Shown here piece after piece: positions 53,135 through 63,430 of a stretch of 64,000 nucleotides of DNA; within the stretch, counting starts at the first letter, position 1, and each line of letters opens with the position of its first letter. The position numbers and the translations under genes were made by a program. The stretch is from Aliiglaciecola sp. LCG003. Lineage in GTDB: Bacteria > Pseudomonadota > Gammaproteobacteria > Enterobacterales > Alteromonadaceae. The stretch spans positions 3,658,001 through 3,722,000 of the forward strand of contig NZ_CP128185.1 in NCBI RefSeq assembly GCF_030316135.1, read 5' to 3'. The notes beneath the pieces are model-generated. The model made no database searches. It saw only the letters and a program-made list of their open reading frames with translations, and had not been told where the DNA came from.

Positions 53135-54115
53135 ATGCCTCAAGCTCGAAAAAATCAAATCAGCTTAATCGATACCCCTTATTATCATTGTGTTTCCCGC
53201 TGTGTACGGCGTTCTTTTTTGTGTGGCGAAGATGAGTACACGGGACAAAGTTATGAACATCGCCGGGACTGGGTAGAATCTCGTTTGTTATTTTTAGGTT
53301 CGGTATTTGCCATTGATATCGCGGCCTATGCGGTGATGAGTAATCATACCCATGTGGTGCTGTGTGTGGATAAAGACCTTGCGGGCAGTTGGTCTGATAA
53401 AGAGGTGCTTACCCGCTGGCATCGATTACACAAGGGTACGTTTCTCACACAAAAGTATTTACGCGGTGATGCACTAAGTCATTGCGAGCAACTGACAGTG
53501 GATGAAACCGTTGAGGTTGTCCGTCATCGCTTATACGACATCAGTTGGTTTATGCGTGAATTAAATGAACACATTGCTCGTGAAGCCAATGCAGAAGATG
53601 GCTGCACGGGCAGGTTTTGGGAAGGAAGATTCAAAAGCCAGGCCTTGCTAGATGAAAGCGCGGTGCTAGCCTGTATGGCCTATGTGGATTTAAACCCAAT
53701 TCGCTCCAAAATGGAAAGTACGCCAGAAACCTCCAAGCATACTAGTGTGTTTCAACGTATTCACGCCCTCAAAGAAGGCAAACAACCTGCTTCTCTGATG
53801 TGTTTTGTAGGTAATTATCGACAAAATATGCCCAAAGGTATCGCCTTCAGCTTGATTGATTATTGTGTACTAGTTGATAGCACTGGCAGAAGTCTTCGAG
53901 ACGACAAAGCCGGATATATTGACCATAGCCAGAGCGACATTCTTCAACGACTAAACATCAATACAGAGCAATGGCTGGCACTCACCACTGAATTCGAAAA
54001 GCACTTTGCCACCGCGGTGGGCAGTGAGCATATGCTTCAGCAGTTCAAGCGTCACACAAAACATCAACGCATAAGAGGCATGGGTAAGGCAAAAATATTG
54101 TTCAAACACGCATAA
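53135..54115 (+). CDS. RAYT: REP-associated tyrosine (Y1/HUH) transposase
   Basis: A 326-residue protein of the Y1_Tnp (PF01797) fold. The N-terminus IDTPYYHCVSRCVRRSFLC is typical of RAYTs. The metal-binding HUH is His71-Thr-His73 in YAVMSNHTHVVLCV. The probable catalytic Tyr is in VLACMAYVDLNPIRSKM, after GCTGRFWEGRFKSQALLDES. These are single-copy, vertically kept relatives of IS200 transposases that process short palindromic or repeat elements, not a mobile IS of their own. It appears complete. It is flanked on the left by tandem repeats (52951-53072) and on the right by copies in inverted orientation (54320-54369), as expected of a RAYT-repeat unit. Confidence 0.9.
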   Translation: MPQARKNQISLIDTPYYHCVSRCVRRSFLCGEDEYTGQSYEHRRDWVESRLLFLGSVFAIDIAAYAVMSNHTHVVLCVDKDLAGSWSDKEVLTRWHRLHKGTFLTQKYLRGDALSHCEQLTVDETVEVVRHRLYDISWFMRELNEHIAREANAEDGCTGRFWEGRFKSQALLDESAVLACMAYVDLNPIRSKMESTPETSKHTSVFQRIHALKEGKQPASLMCFVGNYRQNMPKGIAFSLIDYCVLVDSTGRSLRDDKAGYIDHSQSDILQRLNINTEQWLALTTEFEKHFATAVGSEHMLQQFKRHTKHQRIRGMGKAKILFKHA

Positions 54116-54319
54116 CAACATCAAATCATCAAGTCTCTGCATGCCACAATAAGCGGGTAATTTCGGCTGCTTAGGATTTGGTAAATCGACCGACTTATCA
54201 AATGAATAACCGATATCGTATTCAAAATCTGCAGTTAGGCATTATTTTACCTACCCAGAACTAAGACACTTTGACAATCAAACATTGCATAAAGGGTCTT
54301 CATTAAATCATTTATAAAA
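54116..54319. other. Region right of the RAYT gene with a degenerate inverted copy
   Basis: CCCAGAACTAAGACA (54254-54268) is an imperfect inverted match to TGTCTTATTTGGGG (54325-54338); the innermost 7 bp, TAAGACA, are exact. No gene is visible. Confidence 0.5.
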
Positions 54320-54369
54320 ATGGATGTCTTATTTGGGGTGTTGAATAAACATGGGTGTCTCATTTGGGG
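54320..54369. repeat. Two direct copies of a 19-bp element right of the RAYT gene
   Basis: ATGGATGTCTTATTTGGGG (54320-54338) and ATGGGTGTCTCATTTGGGG (54351-54369) lie 31 bp apart. Their core ATGGGTGTCT is the reverse complement of AGACACCCAT in the left array, so the transposase gene is bracketed by inverted copies. Confidence 0.82.
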
Positions 54370-54388
54370 AGGGAGAGACAAACATGAG

Positions 54389-54414
54389 AAGGCCCACACC
54401 GAAGTGGGCCTTAT
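54389..54414 (-). terminator. Hairpin downstream of the YebC-family gene
   Basis: AAGGCCCAC (54389-54397) pairs with GTGGGCCTT (54404-54412). On the minus strand the loop contains the stable TTCG tetraloop. The T run after it is short. Confidence 0.7.
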
Positions 54415-54474
54415 TCGTCTGCTAAAAGTCTATTTACTTTTAAAGCATCTATGCAGCATTAGACAGCTTATGGA

Positions 54475-55206
54475 TTACGCTTCTTCACGCTGGACTTCAG
54501 CGTTGTGATACACATCCTGAACGTCATCACAATCGTTGAGCATATCAATAAATTTATCGAACACCTCTACATCATCACCGGTCACGTCGGTATGCATTTG
54601 CGGAATAAAGGTGATCTCGTCAACATCAAATTCTATTTCGCCCATAGCATCGGTGAGCGCAGTTTTAGCTTTGAAATATTCGGTGTGAGGAACGAAAACC
54701 GTAATCACGCCTTCTTCATTCTCAATATCCGCTACATCCACATCAGCTTCCATTAATAATTCTAACGCAGCGTCTTCGTCATCACCTTTAAATGCCAGAA
54801 CGGCTTGATGATCAAACATATGCGCAACTGCGCCTGGAGCACCAATCTTAGAATTAGTTTTAGTAAAGCAATTGCGGACTTCGGTGATAGTACGATTATT
54901 ATTGTCCGTCAAACAATCCACGATCACCATGCAATTGCCAGGACCAAATCCTTCGTAGCGTGCAACTGAGAAGTCTTCACCTGCACCGCCCTCGGCTTTC
55001 TCAATTGCTTTATCAATTACGTGACCAGGCACCTGATCTTTTTTGGCTTTTTCGATTAAACGGCGAAGAGAAAGGTTTGCATGGGGATCCGTGCCGCCGT
55101 TCTTCGCTACTACGTAGATTTCTTTACCGTATTTGGAATAAACTTTGGTTTTTTGACCCGCTGTTTTCGCCATCGCAAGTTTGCGAACTTCAAACTTTCT
55201 TCCCAT
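54475..55206 (-). CDS. YebC/PmpR family protein, YeeN-like branch
   Basis: A 243-residue protein. [80 protein letters not shown] and [20 protein letters not shown] are family hallmarks in the three-domain order. The N-terminus ([17 protein letters not shown]) resembles E. coli YeeN more than YebC. Family members have been reported as transcription regulators and, for YebC itself, as factors that relieve ribosome stalling at proline runs; which applies here is open. It is monocistronic. Confidence 0.9.
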   Translation of the reverse strand: MGRKFEVRKLAMAKTAGQKTKVYSKYGKEIYVVAKNGGTDPHANLSLRRLIEKAKKDQVPGHVIDKAIEKAEGGAGEDFSVARYEGFGPGNCMVIVDCLTDNNNRTITEVRNCFTKTNSKIGAPGAVAHMFDHQAVLAFKGDDEDAALELLMEADVDVADIENEEGVITVFVPHTEYFKAKTALTDAMGEIEFDVDEITFIPQMHTDVTGDDVEVFDKFIDMLNDCDDVQDVYHNAEVQREEA

Positions 55207-55271
55207 TATGAATTGCTCTTTTTTAATTGGGTTAATATTTCTGTCGGTGAATTCTACCCAGACAGCTAGGC

Positions 55272-56372
55272 CTAGGGCAAATGTTGTGTCGCTAAATACT
55301 CATGTGATTGCATTTCTTTTAGCCGACTCAAGCATCGGTTGAATTCAAAATTAAGCTGTCCGCTAGTATATAAGGCTTCCATCGGTACCGCTGCTGAAAT
55401 GATTAATTTCACATTTCGCTCATAAAATTCATCCACCATAGCAATGAATCGCCGAGCGATATCATCTATTTCACGGCCCATCTGTTCTACGTTGGCCAAT
55501 AGAACCGTATGATAGCATCGACTTAGCTCCATATAGTCAGTTTGACTTCGAGGGCCGTCACATAGCGCTCTAAATTCCAACATGATAACCCCATCGGCAT
55601 CTTGGATAGACGGGATTTTGCGGCCTTCGATTTCAATCTGACGATTGCTATTGCCCACTTCTGGGGCCAGCTGAGTAAAATACCGCGACAAATTCTCGGT
55701 CGCCTTTGTATCCAACGGATAATGGTAAATCTCCGCCTGTTCTAACGTCCGTAAGCGATAGTCCACGCCTGAATCCACATTTACCACTCGACAATTTTGG
55801 TTAATTAATTCTATAGCGGGTAAAAAGCGTGCTCGTTGTAGCCCATTTCGATACAGCTCATCCGGAATTATATTAGAAGTCGCGACTAAGCAGATACCTC
55901 TGGCAAACAATTCTTGCATTAACGTGCCAAGGATCATGGCATCGGTAATGTCTGAGACAAAGAATTCGTCAAAACAAATCACTTTAGTTTGTTTAGCGAA
56001 ATTGTCTGCCACAATTTTTAATGGATCACTTTCACCCCCAAGGGTTTTTAGTTCCTGATGTACTTTGTGCATAAAACGATGAAAGTGAATGCGCATTTTG
56101 CGCTCAAAAGGTAAACACTCATAGAATGTATCCACTAAATAAGTTTTACCTCGTCCCACACCTCCCCAAAAGTAGAGCCCTTGAATACTGGGTTTACTCA
56201 TTCCCATTCCAAACTTGCTGGCCAGATGCACTCGCCACGTAAGCTTTTTACGAGGTTGGGTTAATTCATCATATAAGCGTTGAAGTTCCTTAACTGCGTT
56301 TTCTTGAGCAGCGTCGAATAGAAACTCTGGATCGGTTAAATCGTTTTGATATTTTTGCCAAGGCGTAATCAT
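55272..56372 (-). CDS. zapE: ZapE (AFG1-like) cell-division ATPase
   Basis: A 366-residue AAA-type ATPase. Walker A GGVGRGKT lies at 70-77 in [20 protein letters not shown], Walker B in [18 protein letters not shown], and sensor residues follow in [19 protein letters not shown]. The C-terminal [20 protein letters not shown] segment is typical. ZapE associates with the Z ring and is needed for division under low oxygen or heat. It is divergent from zapG across 113 bp, an arrangement kept in many gammaproteobacteria. Confidence 0.94.
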   Translation of the reverse strand: MITPWQKYQNDLTDPEFLFDAAQENAVKELQRLYDELTQPRKKLTWRVHLASKFGMGMSKPSIQGLYFWGGVGRGKTYLVDTFYECLPFERKMRIHFHRFMHKVHQELKTLGGESDPLKIVADNFAKQTKVICFDEFFVSDITDAMILGTLMQELFARGICLVATSNIIPDELYRNGLQRARFLPAIELINQNCRVVNVDSGVDYRLRTLEQAEIYHYPLDTKATENLSRYFTQLAPEVGNSNRQIEIEGRKIPSIQDADGVIMLEFRALCDGPRSQTDYMELSRCYHTVLLANVEQMGREIDDIARRFIAMVDEFYERNVKLIISAAVPMEALYTSGQLNFEFNRCLSRLKEMQSHEYLATQHLP

Positions 56373-56485
56373 GTATATCCGCTAATATTAAATTGTTAAA
56401 AATCGTCTTGAATGAAAAATAAATGGCCGCATAGTTTGCTAAGCGAGTATGATTAAGTAAAGCATTTGTAGAATCTGGAGACATT

Positions 56486-56923
56486 ATGGACTGGTTAGTA
56501 GGGCTATTGCTATTAGTAGTGGGTATGATTATTGGATTTTTTGCTGCCAAGTTCCTTTTGGAGCGAAAATATGCAGAACAAGCCGAAAAAGCTAGTGACA
56601 GCACCTTGAAAGAAATGATGGCGCAGCACGCAGCTGATCATCTTAGTCAATCTCGTGAAATAGTGGCGACATTGCAATCTCAGTGTGAAGATCTGAATGA
56701 GCAACTGGACGCCTATGAAAATGTGCTTAATGCAAGCCAAATGGATGACAGCAAGGATAATTTAACCTTCTTTGGTGAACACGCGACCTTGTTCATTCGT
56801 CATCAACAAGCGAAGCAAAAGCGCAAAACCGAAACGGCGGAATTTCAACCAAAAGATTTTTCAACTGAAAGCTCTGGGCTGTTTACTGACGCAAAAAATA
56901 AGCAAGTCGTCGACAATAAATAA
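56486..56923 (+). CDS. zapG: ZapG (YhcB, DUF1043) envelope protein
   Basis: A 145-residue inner-membrane protein with one N-terminal helix (MDWLVGLLLLVVGMIIGFFA) and a cytosolic coiled coil (~25-90). Family marks are KFLLERKYAEQ and the NLTFFGEHATLFIRHQQ segment, followed by a hydrophilic tail. YhcB/ZapG takes part in cell division and envelope growth. It is encoded just upstream of degQ, as in E. coli (yhcB-degQ-degS), and divergent from zapE. Confidence 0.9.
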   Translation: MDWLVGLLLLVVGMIIGFFAAKFLLERKYAEQAEKASDSTLKEMMAQHAADHLSQSREIVATLQSQCEDLNEQLDAYENVLNASQMDDSKDNLTFFGEHATLFIRHQQAKQKRKTETAEFQPKDFSTESSGLFTDAKNKQVVDNK

Positions 56924-56931
56924 TTAAATCT

Positions 56932-56959
56932 GAACTTTGGCCACCATTGTTAGGTCATT
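56932..56959 (+). promoter_or_regulatory. Possible sigma-E promoter of degQ
   Basis: GAACTT (56932-56937), a 16-bp spacer and GTCATT (56954-56959) resemble the sigma-E pattern GAACTT-N15/16-GTC. It lies 48 nt before the degQ ATG. The fit at -10 is partial, so this is tentative. Confidence 0.35.
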
Positions 56960-57006
56960 TGACTGACTATTTTATCAAGTAGCATTACTTTGGAGACAAA
57001 ATTACG

Positions 57007-58371
57007 ATGAAAAAAGCTGTGAATCGTTTGTTACTTACCACTGGCATCATTGTCAGTACCTTGTCATTTACTATGAACGCAAATGCTGCGTTACCATTCT
57101 TCTCTTCTGATAAAGAAGAAATTCCATCATTAGCGCCGATGCTGCAAGAAGCGACTCCGGCGATAGTGAGCATCTCGGTTGAAGGTACCCAGGTATCGCG
57201 ACAGAGAGTGCCAGAGATGTTTCGTCATTTCTTTGGTGGTCAGAATGAACAAGTGCAAGAGCGACCCTTTAAAGGTTTAGGATCCGGCGTCATTATCGAT
57301 GCCGAAAAAGGCTATGTAGTAACGAATAATCATGTTGTCGACAACGCCGATGAAATCACCGTTATGTTGACTGACGGGCGCGAATTAAAAGCAAAAAAAC
57401 TCGGTGCCGATGAACAAAGCGATATTGCTCTGTTACAAATAGACTCAGAAAAACTGAAAGCTCTGCCTTTAGCTAATTCTGATAAATTACGCGTGGGTGA
57501 TTTTGTGGTGGCTATCGGAAATCCATTTGGCTTAAGCCAAACGGTAACGTCAGGCATCGTTAGTGCCCTTGGCCGTTCGGGTTTGAATATTGGCGGATAT
57601 GAAGATTTCATTCAGACCGATGCAGCGATTAACCGCGGTAACTCTGGTGGCGCTTTAGTTAATTTACGTGGTGAGTTAGTCGGTATCAACACCGCTATTT
57701 TCGGACCAAATGGCGGTAATGTGGGTATCGGTTTCGCTATTCCCAGTAATATGATGAAAAGTCTCGTTGACCAAATCATTGAATTTGGTGAAGTCCGTCG
57801 TGGGCTGCTCGGGATTCTCGGCCAAGACGTAGATGCGGGTTTGTCTGAAGCAATGAATCTAGAAGTAAATAAAGGCGCCTTCGTCAGCGAGGTGAGTCCG
57901 GATTCAGCTGCCGACAAAGGTGGAATTGAGTCTGGTGATATTATCACTCACATAAACGGCAGAATCGTTGATAGCTTCCAAGAACTTCGAGCTAAAATTA
58001 GTAGTATGGGCGCGGGTGCGGAAGTAGAGCTTACATTACTACGCAAGGGTAAATCTAAAAAGGTCAAAGTGACCTTGGGAGATGCCGGTGCAGCGGTGGT
58101 TGCAGCCCGTGAAATACATCCTGCGTTGGAAGGGGCAACCTTAGCCGATGGCACAACCGAGCGAGGCAATAAAGGCGTTGAGATCAGTGAACTAGACGCC
58201 CGCTCACCAGCTGCCCGTTTTGGCTTGCAAGAGGGTGACATCATTGTTGGTGTGAATAGAAACCGCATCAACAATGTAGCCGAATTACGCCGACAGATGG
58301 AAGATGCTGAAGGTGTGATAGCGCTCAATGTGCAACGTGGGAAATCCTCTTTGTATCTGGTCATTCGCTAA
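57007..58371 (+). CDS. degQ: DegQ-type periplasmic serine endoprotease/chaperone
   Basis: A 454-residue protein with signal peptide (residues 1-27, ending TMNANA). The protease triad is His109 (TNNHVVDN), Asp139 (EQSDIALLQI) and Ser213 (NRGNSGGALV). Two PDZ domains follow (~255-345, RRGLLGILGQDVDAGLSEAM; ~370-454, GVEISELDARSPAARFGLQE). It degrades or refolds misfolded periplasmic proteins. The short LA loop and length fit DegQ better than DegP. It is followed 134 nt later by degS, with a hairpin between. Confidence 0.94.
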   Translation: MKKAVNRLLLTTGIIVSTLSFTMNANAALPFFSSDKEEIPSLAPMLQEATPAIVSISVEGTQVSRQRVPEMFRHFFGGQNEQVQERPFKGLGSGVIIDAEKGYVVTNNHVVDNADEITVMLTDGRELKAKKLGADEQSDIALLQIDSEKLKALPLANSDKLRVGDFVVAIGNPFGLSQTVTSGIVSALGRSGLNIGGYEDFIQTDAAINRGNSGGALVNLRGELVGINTAIFGPNGGNVGIGFAIPSNMMKSLVDQIIEFGEVRRGLLGILGQDVDAGLSEAMNLEVNKGAFVSEVSPDSAADKGGIESGDIITHINGRIVDSFQELRAKISSMGAGAEVELTLLRKGKSKKVKVTLGDAGAAVVAAREIHPALEGATLADGTTERGNKGVEISELDARSPAARFGLQEGDIIVGVNRNRINNVAELRRQMEDAEGVIALNVQRGKSSLYLVIR

Positions 58372-58393
58372 TTATTTTAGTACCGCCTAACTG

Positions 58394-58424
58394 CAATGCC
58401 GAGTTTATCAAAAACCCGGCATTG
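58394..58424 (+). terminator. Hairpin between degQ and degS
   Basis: CAATGCCG (58394-58401) pairs with CGGCATTG (58417-58424); an A-C mismatch and then GTTT/AAAC extend the stem. There is no T run, so it may act as an mRNA-end stabiliser or a weak terminator. Confidence 0.55.
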
Positions 58425-58505
58425 TAGATTCCTGGCTAGCACGCCTATCATCATGGCTTATTCAGTGTTATTCTTACTAATCAGTCATTTAACCTTGTTT
58501 AAACC

Positions 58506-59558
58506 GTGAAAATACCTTCCTGGCTACAGTTTATTGGCAAATCAGTCGCATTAGGATTGATTATGTCTGCATTAATCCTCGCACTTGTCCCAGAGCTTAG
58601 GAAAGGCAGCGGCCTGAGTTTGGACGTGTTTAGTCAAAATAACCACGCCCCTGAAAAGCTCAGTTATTATGATGCGATTAGTCGTTCCGCTCCTGCCGTA
58701 GTCAATATTTACAGTTCCAGTATCGATATTGTTAGACGCCGTCAAGTCAACCGAACCAGCTTAGGCTCTGGTGTGATCATGACTGAAAATGGCTACATTT
58801 TAACCTGCTGGCATGTGATAAAAAATGCAGAAATGACAGTGGTAGGTTTGCCTGATGGACGCCGACTTCCAGCTGAACTTGCCGGTTATGATGAACTGAC
58901 AGATTTAGCAGTATTGAAAATCACCGCCGATAACCTGCAGGTTATTCCTCAATTAGAAGCCCCCGAAATCCGTGTAGGTGACGTAGTACTAGCGATCGGT
59001 AATCCCCTCAATATCGGACAGACTATTACCCAAGGCATTGTCAGCCGTTCTGGCCACACCGTTACCCAAAATTTTAGAGAATTTATTCAAACCGATGCAG
59101 TTTTACACGAAGGTAATTCTGGTGGTGCTTTGGTTGATAGTAATGGCTATTTAATTGGCATTAATAATGCAAACTTTAAAACCCTCGATAGCCAACGCAG
59201 AGTTGTTGATGTAAATGGCATTTTCTTTGCTGTGCCTTATTCTCTAGCACGAAGAGTCATGGATGAAATCATTGAAAGTGGCAGAGCGACTCATGGACAA
59301 CTAGGCTTTACTGGTGGCATAGATCCCAATGTAACAGGAGTTGTGGTTACCAACGTTGTTGCCGGCGGCCCAGCTGATTTAGGCGGCTTGAAACAATTTG
59401 ATATCATTCTTTCAATCAATCAGTTTGAGCTAGATACTCTTGATCAAACCTTCGATATGATTGCCAAAAGTAGCCCGGGAGAACAACTGGAATTATCTGT
59501 TTCCCGAGATGGTAAAGTTATCAGTATTCAAGTAGTGGTGGGCGAAGCTACACAGTAA
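58506..59558 (+). CDS. degS: DegS, regulatory membrane serine protease of the sigma-E pathway
   Basis: A 350-residue protein starting at GTG (58506). One N-terminal membrane anchor (SVALGLIMSALILALVP) replaces a cleaved signal peptide. The triad is His103 (TCWHVIKN), Asp133 (ELTDLAVLKI) and Ser205 (HEGNSGGALV). A single PDZ domain follows (~260-345, HGQLGFTGGIDPNVTGVVV). DegS senses unfolded outer-membrane porins through its PDZ domain and cuts RseA to release sigma-E. Order degQ-degS is as in E. coli. Confidence 0.95.
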   Translation: MKIPSWLQFIGKSVALGLIMSALILALVPELRKGSGLSLDVFSQNNHAPEKLSYYDAISRSAPAVVNIYSSSIDIVRRRQVNRTSLGSGVIMTENGYILTCWHVIKNAEMTVVGLPDGRRLPAELAGYDELTDLAVLKITADNLQVIPQLEAPEIRVGDVVLAIGNPLNIGQTITQGIVSRSGHTVTQNFREFIQTDAVLHEGNSGGALVDSNGYLIGINNANFKTLDSQRRVVDVNGIFFAVPYSLARRVMDEIIESGRATHGQLGFTGGIDPNVTGVVVTNVVAGGPADLGGLKQFDIILSINQFELDTLDQTFDMIAKSSPGEQLELSVSRDGKVISIQVVVGEATQ

Positions 59559-59641
59559 TGATGTTTTGCGAAAAGCAAGAGCCGCTAATTCTGCTGAGGA
59601 CAGGTGATGTAACCAAGCAGATTAAATAGCAAGCTAAGCCG

Positions 59642-60133
59642 TCATAATCCCGATTTAAGCGTTCTTTTAGGACGTGATGTTACTTGTTCAGATTCGTTAT
59701 CCTGCGCTTGTTGGGTGGCACTGACCTCTTCTTCTTTGGATTGCTCACTGTCATATTGTTCGACACCCTTGCCTACAATTGGAGCCTGATTCACTAAATC
59801 TAATTTAACAATATCTTCGATTCGAAACACCAACTCACCGGAGTTTTCTTCATCGCGATAGTCATAAATTAAATCATTAGCTCCCCAGTACTTCACATTC
59901 TCCAAAAGAATAAAACCCTGTTTGAGCTTATTATTGCTAATGAGCTTATAAGTCTGTGCGGATATCATCGCATAGTAATAATAGGATTCCGTACCATCGG
60001 TTTCTTCCTGCACATTAAACTGCGCAAACACCCAAACTTTATCCTCAGAAGCAGTGGCAGTTAATGCCGTTAGCTCATCATCAGCATTGCATCCGACTAA
60101 GGTTAATATAAGCAGCATGTATATGTATTTCAT
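59642..60133 (-). CDS. Small lipoprotein of unknown function
   Basis: A 163-residue protein not recognised. The N-terminus MKYIYMLLILTLVGCNADDE is a clear lipoprotein signal with Cys15; Asn and Ala follow, so sorting to the outer membrane is likely. The middle is mixed alpha/beta (YYYYAMISAQTYKLISNNKL, GFILLENVKYWGANDLIYDY), and the last ~45 residues are an acidic, disordered tail (SEQSKEEEVSATQQAQDNES). It stands alone between degS and murA. It could be an Alteromonadales-specific envelope protein. Confidence 0.7.
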   Translation of the reverse strand: MKYIYMLLILTLVGCNADDELTALTATASEDKVWVFAQFNVQEETDGTESYYYYAMISAQTYKLISNNKLKQGFILLENVKYWGANDLIYDYRDEENSGELVFRIEDIVKLDLVNQAPIVGKGVEQYDSEQSKEEEVSATQQAQDNESEQVTSRPKRTLKSGL

Positions 60134-60304
60134 GGTATTCCCTTTCAGTACTATGTCCTGAAGGTTAGCCTAGCGAATCTGCTAATCGATTTCCAGATTT
60201 AATATGAATTCAAATCGCTGACTAAATAGAATCTTTCCAAAATGCGAGTTGTGATTGCCATCTCGACTTACAAAGCAAATTGATAACTACAATAATATGG
60301 AGGA

Positions 60305-60338
60305 GCCAGCAATCACGATTTACAAACAGATTGCTGGC
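60305..60338. other. Inverted repeat between the lipoprotein gene and murA
   Basis: GCCAGCAATC (60305-60314) pairs with GATTGCTGGC (60329-60338) around 14 nt. It lies 51 nt past the murA stop on the minus strand. No T run follows, so a terminator role is uncertain. Confidence 0.5.
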
Positions 60339-60388
60339 AATAACAGAGACAATTGAACTGATTAGTTCGGAGGGCTGCAACTGACTTA

Positions 60389-61917
<1,529 letters not shown>

Positions 61918-61947
61918 CTGTCGTCTTTTTATAATGCTTGCATGAGT

Positions 61948-62262
61948 CTATTGTAACGGTAAAAGTGGATCAACGTTGCTTAATTTCGCCAAATTCACCA
62001 ATCCTGTCGGCGCTTGGGTGATCGCTAAAGGCACTTCGGCTGCTTGGCAGTCTCTAACCAAATGCATCAGCCAAGCTAGTCCTGCGGTATCCACAGCTTC
62101 GACAGAACTTAGATTGACTGTCAGGCTTTGCTTGGCCTGAGCAGCAGATTGTATAATCTCAGCTTGCTCCGGCCAGCAATGCATCACCGTCTCACGGTTT
62201 AAATCGCCGCTCAGTTTGAATTGATTTTTCTGCACAAGTGAGACGGTCAATTTTGAAGACAC
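61948..62262 (-). CDS. mlaB: MlaB STAS-domain protein of the lipid-asymmetry ABC transporter
   Basis: A 104-residue cytosolic STAS protein (LTVNLSSVEAVDTAGLAWLM). Thr stands where MlaB and other STAS proteins often have Ser (VDTAGL). It binds the MlaF ATPase and is needed for stable complex assembly. The ATG directly abuts the mlaC stop. Confidence 0.9.
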   Translation of the reverse strand: MSSKLTVSLVQKNQFKLSGDLNRETVMHCWPEQAEIIQSAAQAKQSLTVNLSSVEAVDTAGLAWLMHLVRDCQAAEVPLAITQAPTGLVNLAKLSNVDPLLPLQ

Positions 62263-62922
62263 TTAGTTCGCTCCTTCAGCCTTGTCCATGGTAATAGGTT
62301 TATTGATTTTATCTTTCATCAAATCTATTACAACTTCTATCCCTTGTTGGCGCAAGATAGACTCAAATTCACTTTGCTTGCTAGATAACATACTGATCCC
62401 TTCAGCAATCATATCGTAGGCTTTCCACTGATTGGTTTTTCTGTCTTTGCGTACTTTGAATGCAATTTTAATATCTGGGCGATTGGGATCTTTTACGATT
62501 GCTCTGACCGTAACATCTCGTTCATCTTCAAAGTCGCTGGTCGGTTCAAACACTACCGTTTGGTTGTCATAATAGCCCATCGCAACCGCGTAAGTGGTGA
62601 CTAGATATTCACGAAACACCATAACGAACTCTTGCAACTGCTCTTTAGGTGCTTTGGTCACGTATTTGCCCAGCACTTTATAAGCCGAAAACTTATAATC
62701 TACATAAGGCAGCAATTCTTCTTTTACTATATTGCGCAGCACATCTGGATCCGCTTTTATCTTTGCTTGATCATTTTTAATTCGTTCAAAGGTAATCGTT
62801 GCCACATCTTGCACCATCGCATAGGGATCGTCTTTACTGATCTCCTTTGCAAAAGCAGTTGAAGCTGAAGTCGCTAATACTAGAACTAGCGCTGCTATTT
62901 TAACTAAAAATGGTTTATTCAT
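62263..62922 (-). CDS. mlaC: MlaC periplasmic phospholipid-binding protein
   Basis: A 219-residue protein with signal peptide (VKIAALVLVLATSASTAFA). The mature part shows the MlaC/Ttg2D fold: VQDVATITFERIKNDQAKIK, IVKEELLPYVDYKFSAYKVL, FVMVFREYLVTTYAVAMGYY and DMIAEGISMLSSKQSEFESI. It ferries phospholipids between the outer-membrane MlaA and the inner-membrane MlaFEDB complex. Confidence 0.95.
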   Translation of the reverse strand: MNKPFLVKIAALVLVLATSASTAFAKEISKDDPYAMVQDVATITFERIKNDQAKIKADPDVLRNIVKEELLPYVDYKFSAYKVLGKYVTKAPKEQLQEFVMVFREYLVTTYAVAMGYYDNQTVVFEPTSDFEDERDVTVRAIVKDPNRPDIKIAFKVRKDRKTNQWKAYDMIAEGISMLSSKQSEFESILRQQGIEVVIDLMKDKINKPITMDKAEGAN

Positions 62923-62949
62923 AATAAGTCCTAACGGGTCCTGAGCAGC

Positions 62950-63420
62950 CTATTGGGTGCTATCACGACTAAATAAAAATTGTCCGATTAAATCTTCAAG
63001 TACCAAGGCTGATTTTGTATCTGCGATATAATCACCTTCGGCTAAATTTTCGATGTCGTCGATTGAAAAGCCCGGCTGAAAGCCAATATATTGCTCACCT
63101 AACAAACCTGAGGTCAAAATCGACACTGAACTTGTTTCTGGAAAGGCATTATATTGTTTCGAAATGCTTAAGGTTACTACCGGGGTAAAATCCTCTGGGT
63201 CCAACTGGATATCTTCAACTCGTCCTATGGTGACTCCGCCAACTTTCACTGATGAGCGCACCTTTAGACCGCCGATGTTGTCAAATTTGGCATACAAGTT
63301 ATACGTATCGCCTTGTCCTACGGATCCTTGGCTGGCGACTTTTAACGCCAGCATTAATGTTGCAGCGATAGCCAGAGCAACAAACAATCCCACATATATT
63401 TCAATTTTCCTTGATGTCAT
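62950..63420 (-). CDS. mlaD: MlaD MCE-domain protein
   Basis: A 156-residue protein with an N-terminal anchor (KIEIYVGLFVALAIAATLML) and one MCE domain (YAKFDNIGGLKVRSSVKVGG, GRVEDIQLDPEDFTPVVTLS, SVSILTSGLLGEQYIGFQPG). It forms the hexameric lipid-binding ring on MlaE. It lies 10 nt after mlaE. Confidence 0.95.
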   Translation of the reverse strand: MTSRKIEIYVGLFVALAIAATLMLALKVASQGSVGQGDTYNLYAKFDNIGGLKVRSSVKVGGVTIGRVEDIQLDPEDFTPVVTLSISKQYNAFPETSSVSILTSGLLGEQYIGFQPGFSIDDIENLAEGDYIADTKSALVLEDLIGQFLFSRDSTQ

Positions 63421-63430
63421 GCCCCTATCC

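Noticed and set aside
57612..58364. Antisense frames across degQ
   Set aside because: They mirror the DegQ coding sequence, which has the full catalytic triad and two PDZ domains.
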